Of a stretch of DNA of 12,660 bases, positions 1 through 6,184 are shown one piece after another. The notes below the pieces were generated by a model. That model had not been told where the DNA came from. It did no database searches and saw only the letters and a program-made list of their open reading frames with translations. The DNA lies in the NCBI GenBank assembly GCA_900554955.1, contig USJH01000011.1, positions 1-12,660 on the forward strand. The letters run 5' to 3'. The translations under genes were made by a program, and so were the position numbers. Source of the stretch: an uncultured Clostridia bacterium (lineage in GTDB: Bacteria; Bacillota; Clostridia; Christensenellales; UBA1242). Within the stretch, counting starts at the first letter, position 1. The number at the start of each line of letters is the position of its first letter.

Positions 1-2
1 CA

Positions 3-1001
3 AGCGACCTTAACTCCTCATGGAGATTTTATGTCCAATTTCTGACAAACGAAAAAAAACCAGAAGCCGACACAATGCTTCTTCCGGTTTTAAAATTTCC
101 AAACAGAGAAGTTCTCATTTCTAAACTTGACGAATATCTTCCACTTGCCGAACATTTCTATCGTCATGAAAAAGATTATTGGTGCCTTGACGACACAAAT
201 TTTAGAAAAAAATTGATTTTTGATATTTTCGTTAACTCAACTCCAAGCGATTTTGAAAATATTTATAGTTATATTGACCATCGCAAACAAATGATTCAAA
301 ACAAATGCTCAAAAAAACTTCGCTATCTTGGATCATATCTTGGTTATGATGTTTATGGTGAAATTTCAAAATGCGGTTCTAACCTTGAAGCACCATATAA
401 AATGAAAATCTTTCTTTCAGACGAGAAAGAATCTTTCACTCTTCCAAAAATTACTTTTGGTTTTGATAACAATAAAAACGTCCATGTCTATTCAATTCAA
501 AATAAAAAGAATCTTGAGAAAACTCCAATTTTCAAAAAACTAGACCGACATTTTCGTGCGGTTAACAAAAACATTGATCCTGAAGATGACATTGCCAAAG
601 TTTCACCTTCTGCACTTGTTGCCTTCACCATTTTTGCAACGTATATGGAAGACAATGGCATTAAAAATTTCAAATTCCACTCATATATGCCCCTTCGCTA
701 TCAAGCGCACTACAATCAAACATTTTATCAAACTTTTGATGAAGAAGAAGCAATCAAAGCCGCCGATAAAATTGAATTTAATGCTGTTAACAAATTTATC
801 AATTGTGCTCAAAGATTTTGCCACCATTTTCCAAACAGCACACTTGACTATGAAGATTATAGCAACACACTTTCTCTTGTGGACACACATCTTGAAGAGC
901 ATGACAAACAAAACCCAGAGCTTGCCGGGAACATTATATATGACATTGCAAAAATTGTTGAAAATTGTGAAGAAGAACTTTCTTCTCCTGACAGATTTTA
1001 A
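3..1001 (+). CDS. Unrecognised protein, 5'-truncated by the window edge
   Basis: The reading frame is open from the first complete codon at base 3 to TAA at 999-1001, giving at least 332 residues. The first ATG, at base 75, has no Shine-Dalgarno sequence in front of it (the preceding bases are A-rich and then CCGACACA). I therefore read it as internal, with the true start upstream of the window. The visible part is soluble, rich in Lys, Asp, Glu and Phe, with no membrane segment, signal peptide or catalytic motif that I recognise. Its middle has alternating strand-like stretches (around LRYLGSYLGYDVYGEIS), and its end is acidic and probably helical. It ends 48 bp before a strong bidirectional terminator, so it is the last gene of its transcript. 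The frame is long and has a clean stop, so I am confident it is coding. I cannot name a function. Confidence 0.75.
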   Translation, partial: SDLNSSWRFYVQFLTNEKKPEADTMLLPVLKFPNREVLISKLDEYLPLAEHFYRHEKDYWCLDDTNFRKKLIFDIFVNSTPSDFENIYSYIDHRKQMIQNKCSKKLRYLGSYLGYDVYGEISKCGSNLEAPYKMKIFLSDEKESFTLPKITFGFDNNKNVHVYSIQNKKNLEKTPIFKKLDRHFRAVNKNIDPEDDIAKVSPSALVAFTIFATYMEDNGIKNFKFHSYMPLRYQAHYNQTFYQTFDEEEAIKAADKIEFNAVNKFINCAQRFCHHFPNSTLDYEDYSNTLSLVDTHLEEHDKQNPELAGNIIYDIAKIVENCEEELSSPDRF

Positions 1002-1048
1002 AAATAAACATATCTAAAATATTAAAACAATAATAATATTTCTCACAA

Positions 1049-1080
1049 AAAAGCCACCAAACACTTGGTGGCTTTTGTTT
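1049..1080. terminator. Bidirectional Rho-independent terminator
   Basis: A perfect 12-bp stem, AAAAGCCACCAA (1049-1060) with TTGGTGGCTTTT (1065-1076), has a 4-nt loop. It is followed by T-rich sequence on both strands. It lies between two convergent transcripts, the plus-strand gene ending at 1001 and the minus-strand operon ending at 1082, and can serve both. Confidence 0.9.
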
Positions 1081-1081
1081 A

Positions 1082-1396
1082 TCAATTTTCTTTTTCTCTT
1101 GTTTCGTGATATATGACTTCTTTTCCCTTTTCAATTGCATAGCGAATTTCACTGTTTGTTGAACTTCCGATATATCCATTAATATTCACGACATAAATTG
1201 CATCGCTAATGTCAATTTTTTGTCGGTGTGCATTGATAATGTTTTCCATTTCTTCATTTGTCATAGACTCAATGTCAACACAATATACACACTGAATAAC
1301 ACACCAGCCATATTTTCTTTCAAGCCCTGCCGCAATCTCAATCATTTGTTTTGCAAAACGCATGCTTCCACAAATTGTTACAACTTTATTTCTCAT
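1082..1396 (-). CDS. Small Rossmann-like nucleotide-binding protein (deoxyribosyltransferase/DUF4406-like fold)
   Basis: A 104-aa protein that opens with a beta-strand and glycine turn (VVTICGSMRF, residues 5-14). Two helices follow, then a late strand-loop-helix SDAIYVVNINGYIGSSTNSEIRYA that ends in a short strand, KEVIYHE. This layout is seen in small proteins related to nucleoside 2-deoxyribosyltransferases and DUF4406, where the first loop and the late S/N/E residues sit around a nucleotide. That is a fold-level resemblance, and the substrate is unknown. Its ATG overlaps the stop of the upstream TfoX-like gene in an ATGA arrangement (1393-1396), so the two are probably translationally coupled. 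The transcript ends at the 1049-1076 hairpin. The ribosome binding site (GAAAGAAG) is weak, as expected for a coupled gene. Confidence 0.75.
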   Translation of the reverse strand: MRNKVVTICGSMRFAKQMIEIAAGLERKYGWCVIQCVYCVDIESMTNEEMENIINAHRQKIDISDAIYVVNINGYIGSSTNSEIRYAIEKGKEVIYHETREKEN

Positions 1397-1707
1397 TTCT
1401 TCTTTCCGCCCTTTTCATTTTTAAGCTCTTCAACAGTTGTCAAAACCAAATCTGTTAAAAACTCAACATTATCTAAATCATAAATCACAAGCATTGGCTT
1501 TGCCCCATCATATGGAAGTTCTTTTTCAAGATTGAATTTTTCATTTGTTTTGGTCATTTTAACCATAAATCTATCATCATAAATTCCGCCAAAATAAATT
1601 CCCTCATAATAAAGCAAAAACTCACCCATCATTGGTTTATAGGAAATGTCGCCAAGATTTCTAAGTTCTTCTAAAACAAAATCTCTGAACTCTTTTGAAC
1701 TTAACAT
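1393..1707 (-). CDS. TfoX N-terminal-domain family protein
   Basis: A 104-aa protein with the layout of the TfoX/Sxy N-terminal domain: a helix with SSKEFRDFVLEEL, then the signature-like stretch YKPMMGEFLLYYEGIYFGGIYDDRFMVKMT (about residues 23-52), then a later strand (KPMLVIYDLDNVEF) and a helical tail. In gamma-proteobacteria the full-length protein activates competence. Stand-alone single-domain members such as this are common in Bacillota and have no settled role, so competence should not be assumed. The start is supported by AGGAAGGG five bases upstream of ATG. It is the first gene of a two-gene operon with the Rossmann-like gene, which it overlaps by 4 bp. The C-terminus is lysine-rich (EKGGKKK). 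Confidence 0.82.
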   Translation of the reverse strand: MLSSKEFRDFVLEELRNLGDISYKPMMGEFLLYYEGIYFGGIYDDRFMVKMTKTNEKFNLEKELPYDGAKPMLVIYDLDNVEFLTDLVLTTVEELKNEKGGKKK

Positions 1708-1747
1708 TTAACCCTTCCTAAAAAAATTTATCTATTCCCCGAAACCG

Positions 1748-1777
1748 ATTATAACATAAACAAAACGTCTTTGTCTA
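1748..1777 (-). promoter_or_regulatory. Promoter of the TfoX-like operon
   Basis: On the minus strand, TAGACA (1777-1772) and TATAAT (1753-1748) are separated by 18 bp. A TG precedes the -10 by one base (TGTTATAAT, an extended -10). It lies about 40 bp upstream of the start at 1707. This is a consensus match by eye only. Confidence 0.55.
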
Positions 1778-1851
1778 AAATATAAAGCTTAAATCTTAAT
1801 CATTTTTTATGAATTTGTCGATTTCATGTTTCTTTGGCAAAATATTAAATT

Positions 1852-1879
1852 TTGATTTACTTAAAAAATATTCTATGAT
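1852..1879 (+). promoter_or_regulatory. Promoter of the lipoprotein gene
   Basis: TTGATT (1852-1857) and TATGAT (1874-1879) have a 16-bp spacer, with the start codon 27 bp further on. The gene between two terminators is preceded only by this candidate. Confidence 0.5.
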
Positions 1880-1906
1880 ACACTTACTCAAAAAAAGGAG
1901 AACCCC

Positions 1907-2974
1907 ATGAAAAAAATTAAAACAATCTTAACAATGTTTGTTTGTGTGCTTTGTTCTTTCATTTTTGCAGCTTGCGGAGATGATCCGGGCTTAAAACCAA
2001 AACAATATAATATCACTCTTGAAACAAGCACTGAATATGAACTTTCTTCAAATAGAACAAAAGCAGAAGCTTTTGATCAAATCACAATTACAGTAACTTT
2101 AAAAACAGCAGACAAAAAGCTTGTAGGCATTAAATATGGAAACGAAACAGTATCTCAAAATCGTAATGGAACCTTCACATTCTTTATGCCAACTTCAGAC
2201 GTTACAGTTTCTGCAATTCTTGAAGACTATGAAGAAGTTCTTGCAAGCGACAGTTCTTCTCGCCCATTTGTGTCTTTCAATAAATCTAACACAAAAACCA
2301 TTGTTCCAAACACTGGAATAGTAACACTTAAAACCACAATAAATGGCTCATATATGACAATTTTGAGAAAAAACATATCATCTTCAAACACAACTTCAAT
2401 CCCTGAAAATGCAATTGAAATTAAAAAAGAAACCGAATCTTCAGGCAATCTGATTATTGGTGCATACATCAACATTGACACATCAAAAATTTCACTTGGT
2501 TATAGTTGGATTGAAATTAACTTTGCAAACGGAAATGTTTCATCTCAAACAGGAAAACTTGTTTTCAAACTTACAGTTGCAAATGAAATTTCTGTTGAAA
2601 CTTGGAAAGAAAATTTAGTGTTTGACATTTCATCTCTCAGCAATGTATATAAAAATGAAGTGTTCACTGTTTGGCTTACAGACGTTAACCATGTTAATGG
2701 AATGACAAGCGAAAGCCATCACGTATTTGAAAACCTTTCAGCAGAAAACAACAAAATCAAAATCACATTCGATTATACTCTTAACCACAATTATTATGTT
2801 GACCTTTATATTAAAGACAAAGAAGACCCTGATTTAATAACTTGGTTTAAATTTGATGAAACTATAAGCGGAGGAAATTCTGTGACTGGATTTAATCAAT
2901 ATAAAAACAACCTTCTTTCATTCGTTACCGAAAACTTTACTCTTACAATAAGAGTAAACGGAGTTTTACGATAG
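1907..2974 (+). CDS. Predicted surface lipoprotein with a beta-repeat domain
   Basis: A 355-aa protein with a type II signal peptide: positive N-terminus (MKKIK), a hydrophobic core and lipobox FAAC with the lipidated Cys at residue 23. It should therefore be anchored on the outer face of the membrane. After a short linker, residues about 35-105 form a beta-rich module ending FMPTSDVTVSAILEDY, reminiscent of the small repeat modules (divergent InlB B-repeat or Ig-like) that occur in Bacillota surface proteins. The rest is Ser/Thr/Asn-rich and apparently all-beta, with no enzymatic motif that I recognise. The start is well supported by AAAAAGGAG seven bases upstream of ATG. It is monocistronic, with its own promoter and a terminator. 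A substrate-binding or adhesive role is possible but not shown by the sequence. Confidence 0.85.
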   Translation: MKKIKTILTMFVCVLCSFIFAACGDDPGLKPKQYNITLETSTEYELSSNRTKAEAFDQITITVTLKTADKKLVGIKYGNETVSQNRNGTFTFFMPTSDVTVSAILEDYEEVLASDSSSRPFVSFNKSNTKTIVPNTGIVTLKTTINGSYMTILRKNISSSNTTSIPENAIEIKKETESSGNLIIGAYINIDTSKISLGYSWIEINFANGNVSSQTGKLVFKLTVANEISVETWKENLVFDISSLSNVYKNEVFTVWLTDVNHVNGMTSESHHVFENLSAENNKIKITFDYTLNHNYYVDLYIKDKEDPDLITWFKFDETISGGNSVTGFNQYKNNLLSFVTENFTLTIRVNGVLR

Positions 2975-2998
2975 TTTTCCTAAACAAAAGCAAAATAA

Positions 2999-3028
2999 AA
3001 AACCAGTCGATTGATTGGTTTTTTTATT
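2999..3028 (+). terminator. Terminator of the lipoprotein gene
   Basis: The stem AAAACCAGTC (2999-3008) and GATTGGTTTT (3013-3022) contains one G-U pair. A 4-nt loop separates the arms and a run of T follows. It lies 25 bp after the stop codon. Confidence 0.85.
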
Positions 3029-3128
3029 TGTAAATTTTATGCACTTTCATAGATTAAACAAAAATTCAAAAATAAACATGTTTATATTGTTTTATCCATT
3101 ATCTTTTGTCGAAAACACGCGAAAAATG

Positions 3129-3158
3129 TTGGCAAACTGGAAATTATCATGATATCAT
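3129..3158 (+). promoter_or_regulatory. Candidate promoter overlapped by two small palindromes
   Basis: TTGGCA (3129-3134) and TATCAT (3153-3158) have an 18-bp spacer. Two overlapping perfect 10-bp palindromes, TATCATGATA (3145-3154) and ATGATATCAT (3149-3158), cover the -10. They could be an operator. The predicted transcript start is close to the ATG at 3165. Confidence 0.4.
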
Positions 3159-3164
3159 AACAAT

Positions 3165-3971
3165 ATGGAAAAAGAAATTCAAGAACAAACAAATCAGAAC
3201 CAACAAAAAATTAAAAGAGTAAAAAAGCCCAAAAAGTTTAAACAAGACAGAAAAACATGGTTTAGATTTATGAAAAAGCTTATGGTGTGCAGATATAAAC
3301 GCCCACGTTTTGTCTTTCTTGGTGAAAAACCAACAAACGGAGCAATCATAATCAGCAACCACGAAGGAACCGATGCCCCACTTTCTCTTGAAATGTATTG
3401 CGACTTTCCAATTCGGTTTTGGGGAACTGGCGAAATGAACTCAGGGCTCAGAAAACTTTATAAATATCAAACCGAAGTTTATTATCACGAAAAAAAACAT
3501 TGGAATCTTGGACTTGCAAGAATGTTTTGCCTTGTTGCAAGCCCGCTCACCAACCTTTATTATAAGGGGCTAAACCTTATTTCAACCTATCATGACAGTC
3601 GCTTTCGCCCAACCCTTAAAGACAGTCTTAAAGCAATTCAAGATGGCGACAATATTGTGATCTTTCCCGAGAAATCTGACAAAGGATATTTGCCCGAACT
3701 TGAAGGGTTTTATAAAGGTTTTCTTTCTTTTGCAGATGTTTGCAAAGCAAAAGGAATTGATGTTCCAATCTATGTTTCATATTTCAAAATAAAAGAGAAA
3801 ATTTATGTTTTCGATGCACCAGTAAAATATAGCGAGCTTTTGAGCGATGGGTCAACACGAGATGAAATTGCAAAAAAGCTTCTTGCTCGTTGCAACGAAC
3901 TTGGCAAAATGCAATTTGAAACCACAGAAACAAACGATAAGAAGAAAAACAAAAAAAATAAAAAATCATAA
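3165..3971 (+). CDS. PlsC-like 1-acylglycerol-3-phosphate acyltransferase family protein
   Basis: A 268-aa protein resembling the lysophospholipid acyltransferase (PlsC/AGPAT) superfamily, which uses an active-site His/Asp pair to acylate glycerolipids at the membrane. Visible marks are SNHEGTDAP (residues 64-72) for motif I, and FPEK (167-170) followed by LEGFYKGF for motif III and after. Motif I is odd: His66 and Asp70 are three residues apart instead of the usual four (NHxxxxD), so activity or substrate may differ. The N-terminus (1-46) is strongly basic, there is no obvious transmembrane helix, and the protein ends in a lysine-rich tail that may touch acidic lipid. The start is fixed because an in-frame stop lies 15 bp upstream. 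No Shine-Dalgarno is visible, so translation may be leaderless. I see no terminator after it. Confidence 0.75.
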   Translation: MEKEIQEQTNQNQQKIKRVKKPKKFKQDRKTWFRFMKKLMVCRYKRPRFVFLGEKPTNGAIIISNHEGTDAPLSLEMYCDFPIRFWGTGEMNSGLRKLYKYQTEVYYHEKKHWNLGLARMFCLVASPLTNLYYKGLNLISTYHDSRFRPTLKDSLKAIQDGDNIVIFPEKSDKGYLPELEGFYKGFLSFADVCKAKGIDVPIYVSYFKIKEKIYVFDAPVKYSELLSDGSTRDEIAKKLLARCNELGKMQFETTETNDKKKNKKNKKS

Positions 3972-4030
3972 TATAAAAACAAGTTAAATCAACTCAATCA
4001 TAAAATATAACATGATAAAACTAAAAAAAA

Positions 4031-4168
4031 TCACTTGCTAGAAGCACTATTTCCTGTTTTTATCTTTCCTTTTCTTTTTGCATCAATGAATAAACTTTTT
4101 AAATATTTGTCAGAATTAATAGCAAATTTATCCCATTTAAATTGTGTTTCAACCATGTTAAATAACAT
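4031..4168 (-). CDS. Possible 45-aa small protein (weak)
   Basis: The frame runs from ATG at 4168-4166 to TGA at 4033-4031 and reads MLFNMVETQFKWDKFAINSD and onward, with a basic end (KRKGKIKTGNSASSK). It could be a small basic protein or the fossil of a longer one. No Shine-Dalgarno is visible upstream, and the 11-bp inverted repeat at 4164-4197 overlaps the start, so translation is doubtful. Confidence 0.2.
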   Translation of the reverse strand: MLFNMVETQFKWDKFAINSDKYLKSLFIDAKRKGKIKTGNSASSK

Positions 4169-4479
4169 ATAAACAATTTTCTAAGTGTTTATATGTTTCA
4201 CTTGTCTCAAATACGTTTTGCCTAGACTCAAATTTCCCGCCCGGGCAAATAGCATTTCATTCTCTATTACACTATATATTGTAAAACAAAAACCCGAATC
4301 ATTTAATAAATAATAAAAAAAGCTTTATAAATTTTAACTTTTTCAGCTAAAATTATCATTTCATTTGCAAATAAACGGAGAATATATGTCTATTAAATAT
4401 TTGTTCATGCGTTGATTTATAATCATTAACATATTTATTGTAAAATAACAAAAATTTTTTCACTTTTTTCATTAAGTTC

Positions 4480-4508
4480 TTGATTTTTAGCCAAAAATAT
4501 AATATACT
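4480..4508 (+). promoter_or_regulatory. Promoter of tRNA-Ser(UGA)
   Basis: TTGATT (4480-4485) and TATACT (4503-4508) have an exact 17-bp spacer. The transcript would begin about 30 bp before the tRNA. Confidence 0.6.
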
Positions 4509-4547
4509 AGGCAGGTCAGCAAGAAAATCTGACATCAAATTTAATAT

Positions 4548-4635
4548 GGAGAGTTGGCTGAGCGGTCGAAAGCGGCGGTCTTGAAAACCGTTGATGTGAA
4601 AGCATCCTGGGGTTCGAATCCCTAACTCTCCGCCA
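4548..4635 (+). tRNA. tRNA-Ser(UGA)
   Basis: An 88-nt class II tRNA. The acceptor arms GGAGAGT and ACTCTCC pair, with discriminator G and an encoded CCA. The anticodon loop CTTGAAA gives anticodon TGA (4582-4584), and the T-loop is GTTCGAATC. A long variable arm (TGTGAAAGCATCC region) is as expected for serine. It reads UCA and other UCN codons. Its last bases, CTCCGCCAATC at 4628-4638, recur almost exactly at 11534-11544. This makes the 3' end of the tRNA the likely integration site of the adjacent element, with the tRNA itself left intact. Confidence 0.97.
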
Positions 4636-4638
4636 ATC
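4628..4638 (+). repeat. Candidate attL core at the tRNA-Ser 3' end
   Basis: CTCCGCCAATC spans the last eight bases of tRNA-Ser(UGA) and three beyond. It matches 11534-11544 with one mismatch and is identical to 12580-12590 at the end of tRNA-Ser(GCU). After it, the sequence departs completely from the terminator that follows the other two copies, as expected at an integration junction. Confidence 0.5.
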
Positions 4639-4702
4639 CATTTCAAATATGAACTCATACAAATTTTTAGTATTTGTAAAGAATATGTTTGGACTAATAA
4701 TC

Positions 4703-4738
4703 AAAAAATAGCAAGAATAAAATCTTGCTATTTTTTAT
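4703..4738. terminator. Bidirectional terminator behind tRNA-Ser(UGA)
   Basis: The stem AAAATAGCAAGA with TCTTGCTATTTT has a 6-nt A-rich loop, and runs of T follow on both strands. It ends the tRNA transcript on the plus strand. It would also end any minus-strand transcript that crosses the hairpin-rich region from the element's operon. Confidence 0.85.
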
Positions 4739-4863
4739 TTACAAGGCAAAATTGCCACCTACAAGGCAAAATTTCGGTATTGTCCTAGGCGGACAACCTT
4801 GCGGGGGCTAAAATTTGAAACTAGTTCAAATTTTTGTTTGCGTCTTTATTGTGTTAGCGTAAG

Positions 4864-5056
4864 TAAAAAAATATTTCAAAGCATTATGTAAAAATTTATA
4901 TTTGTAAAAAACAAAAATTAAAATTAAAGTTCACTCGCAAACATGAAGTTTGCAAGCAAGCATCTTTCGATGTGAAATTATAATTTTAATTTTTTGTTTA
5001 TTTTTTTTCAAATTATAAATTTAAAAACATAATATATTGCTTTGAAATATTTTAAA
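4864..5056. repeat. Long imperfect inverted repeat with a branched tip
   Basis: The outermost core is a perfect 15-bp match, AAATATTTCAAAGCA (4869-4883) with TGCTTTGAAATATTT (5038-5052). Inward, TTATGT, AAATTTATA, TTTG, ACAAAAATTAAAATTA and TTCAC each find their partner on the other arm with small bulges. The tip carries two hairpins: GCAAAC/GTTTGC (4937-4953) and CATC/GATG (4961-4972). Confidence 0.7.
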
Positions 5057-5216
5057 TTTACCTGGTTAAACACGCACAAATTTACTTGTGCAAACCAACA
5101 AACAGCCCGTGTAAAGCGGTAGTTGGTTGTTTAATAAATTATTATTGCCCCGCAAATAATGCATTATTTGCTTGTATTGGCTGACTTCGTTTGACCGCCA
5201 ATATGTTGACTAAACC

Positions 5217-5261
5217 TTGGAACGCAGTGGTCTTGTAATACTACTGACCACTGCGTTCCAA
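5217..5261. repeat. Perfect 16-bp inverted repeat
   Basis: TTGGAACGCAGTGGTC (5217-5232) and GACCACTGCGTTCCAA (5246-5261) flank a 13-nt loop. It is far more GC-rich than its surroundings. No T-run follows on either strand, so it is not a simple terminator. Confidence 0.85.
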
Positions 5262-5268
5262 ATTATAA

Positions 5269-5296
5269 TGTGTTTTATACTTGACTATAAAACACA
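5269..5296. repeat. Perfect 11-bp inverted repeat after the metallopeptidase gene
   Basis: TGTGTTTTATA (5269-5279) and TATAAAACACA (5286-5296) have a 6-nt loop. It lies about 20 bp past the stop of the minus-strand operon. It lacks a T-run, so it could be an RNA-stabilising or processing hairpin and not a terminator. Confidence 0.7.
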
Positions 5297-5316
5297 CTCA
5301 ACGGAATTTTAATAAA

Positions 5317-5595
5317 TTATTCAGTTATGTTTTGAAAATTTTTTAACAAATCAAAAAAGATATTTTCAAACCATACAACCAAATCTTCATTGTCAACATA
5401 ATTTACTAAACCGCATTCAAACAAATATGCGTGCAATAACTCATGAACTATTGTTTTATTAAGTTCATTTTCGTTATCATGAAAATATATTTCAATATGT
5501 TTTTCATTGGTGTCTGTTTGCCCCAAAATTGGTGCTGACACATTCAAGAATTTAAAATCATATTTTGTGCCTTTAATCGTGATTTTCTTTTTCAT
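5317..5595 (-). CDS. HExxH zinc metallopeptidase, ImmA/IrrE-like
   Basis: A 92-aa protein with HELLH at residues 51-55. His51 and His55 would bind zinc and Glu52 would be the catalytic base; an acidic residue in the following NEDLVVWFENIF segment (Glu70 or Glu77) could be the third ligand. Size, the ELNKTIVHELLHAYL context and presence in an element resemble the ImmA/IrrE family. Members of that family in ICEBs1-like elements and phages cleave the element's own HTH repressor to switch it on. Cleavage of the 8032 repressor is an inference. It is the last gene of the minus-strand operon and overlaps the preceding gene by 23 bp. It has its own AAAGGAG eight bases before the ATG. The protein is short and may be a minimal domain or some other phage-type zincin. 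Confidence 0.7.
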   Translation of the reverse strand: MKKKITIKGTKYDFKFLNVSAPILGQTDTNEKHIEIYFHDNENELNKTIVHELLHAYLFECGLVNYVDNEDLVVWFENIFFDLLKNFQNITE

Positions 5596-6184
5596 TGTTT
5601 CTTATCTCCTTTAATAAACAAAGTTTAAACTCTTTCTTATGTTGCATATATTGAACATAGAAATGAACATACAGTTTAAAAGAATTATAAAAAATTTCGT
5701 CTTTATCTGGAAAATCATTTTTAATAGTTTCAATAAATTGATTTTCTATTTCAGATAAAGTAAAACTCTTGTTTACAAAAGGTTTAATTTTGTTTTCATA
5801 ATCTTCAATGGTTTTATTTGCAATATTTAGCGTTCTTATATTAAACCTTCTTTTTGCTTTGATTTCTGGAAGGGCTTCTCGCTTTTTGTTTCTTTCTCTT
5901 TTTTTTGCTTTGATTTCTGGATTTTGGTAGTATCGCTGTTGCCATTCTCTAATTGTCTTTCTGCCTTTTTCACTATTTCTATATTTAAGCCAATACTCAC
6001 GCATTTTGTCTTTGTGGGCTTGACGCCATCTTTTTTGGCACACTTTGTTATTGTCCGCAACCTTTTTAAATGCTGGGTCAATATCTTTTAGATTTTCGAC
6101 ATTAAGTCCAATCTCTCCAAGAACTCCCAACAACTCGTCCTTATTATTTAATATTTTTGTTTGCGCATTGCTTGTAATACTCAT
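5573..6184 (-). CDS. Highly basic 203-aa element protein, unknown
   Basis: I chose the ATG at 6184 because AAAGGAG lies six bases upstream. Longer starts lack such a site. Residues 45-115 are strongly basic and aromatic (WRQAHKDKMREYWLKYRNSEKGRK and onward) and contain the motif PEIKAK twice (about 89-94 and 106-111), each followed by Arg/Lys runs. Such runs are common in phage-type proteins that touch nucleic acid, but I see no HNH, zinc-finger or HTH motif. The C-terminal third looks helical and mixed-charge. The gene overlaps the sigma-like gene upstream by 41 bp and the metallopeptidase gene downstream by 23 bp, so it is tightly coupled within the operon. DNA or RNA binding is an inference from charge. 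I do not recognise the family. Confidence 0.75.
   Translation of the reverse strand: MSITSNAQTKILNNKDELLGVLGEIGLNVENLKDIDPAFKKVADNNKVCQKRWRQAHKDKMREYWLKYRNSEKGRKTIREWQQRYYQNPEIKAKKRERNKKREALPEIKAKRRFNIRTLNIANKTIEDYENKIKPFVNKSFTLSEIENQFIETIKNDFPDKDEIFYNSFKLYVHFYVQYMQHKKEFKLCLLKEIRNNEKENHD

Larger units (their letters stand above)
3972..4547. other. Intergenic stretch with no convincing gene
   Basis: About 575 bp, very AT-rich and without a credible coding frame apart from one weak 45-aa candidate on the minus strand. It holds a perfect 11-bp inverted repeat, AACATATAAAC (4164-4174) with GTTTATATGTT (4187-4197), and a short GC-rich island around 4236-4246 (CCCGCCCGGGC) that stands out in the AT background. 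The tRNA-Ser promoter lies at its right end. Nothing else is recognisable. Confidence 0.6.
4740..5297. other. Gene-free region packed with inverted repeats
   Basis: About 560 bp with no credible coding frame but a nearly continuous chain of stems. In order: GGCAA/TTGCC (4745-4756), a 13-bp direct repeat ACAAGGCAAAATT (4741 and 4761), TTGTCC/GGACAA (4780-4796), AAATTTGAA/TTCAAATTT (4811-4833), a roughly 190-bp imperfect inverted repeat (4864-5056) with small hairpins at its tip, GCACAA/TTGTGC (5074-5091), AACCAAC/GTTGGTT (5093-5128), the 20-bp palindrome GCAAATAATGCATTATTTGC (5152-5171), TATTGGC/GCCAATA (5175-5203), a perfect 16-bp stem (5217-5261) and a perfect 11-bp stem (5269-5296). It lies between the element's last gene and a bidirectional terminator, so a minus-strand RNA of about 560-600 nt would be neatly bounded. 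It could be a large structured RNA or a DNA-processing or packaging site. Confidence 0.6.

Noticed and set aside
75..77. ATG at 75 as the start of the first gene
   Set aside because: There is no Shine-Dalgarno before it and the frame is open to the window edge, so the gene most likely starts outside the window.
4387..4416. Nine-codon frame (MSIKYLFMR) with a GGAG before it
   Set aside because: It is too short to support, has no attenuator-like hairpins after it and no operon to regulate before the tRNA.
4356..4704. Two minus-strand frames of 100 and 62 aa across tRNA-Ser(UGA), with GIRTPG- and DSNPR-like peptides
   Set aside because: They are the antisense translation of the tRNA. Such peptides are a well-known annotation artefact, and no ribosome binding site supports them.
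4741..4773. Direct repeat ACAAGGCAAAATT as a target-site duplication
   Set aside because: The copies are only 20 bp apart with no insertion between them, so it is a local tandem repeat.
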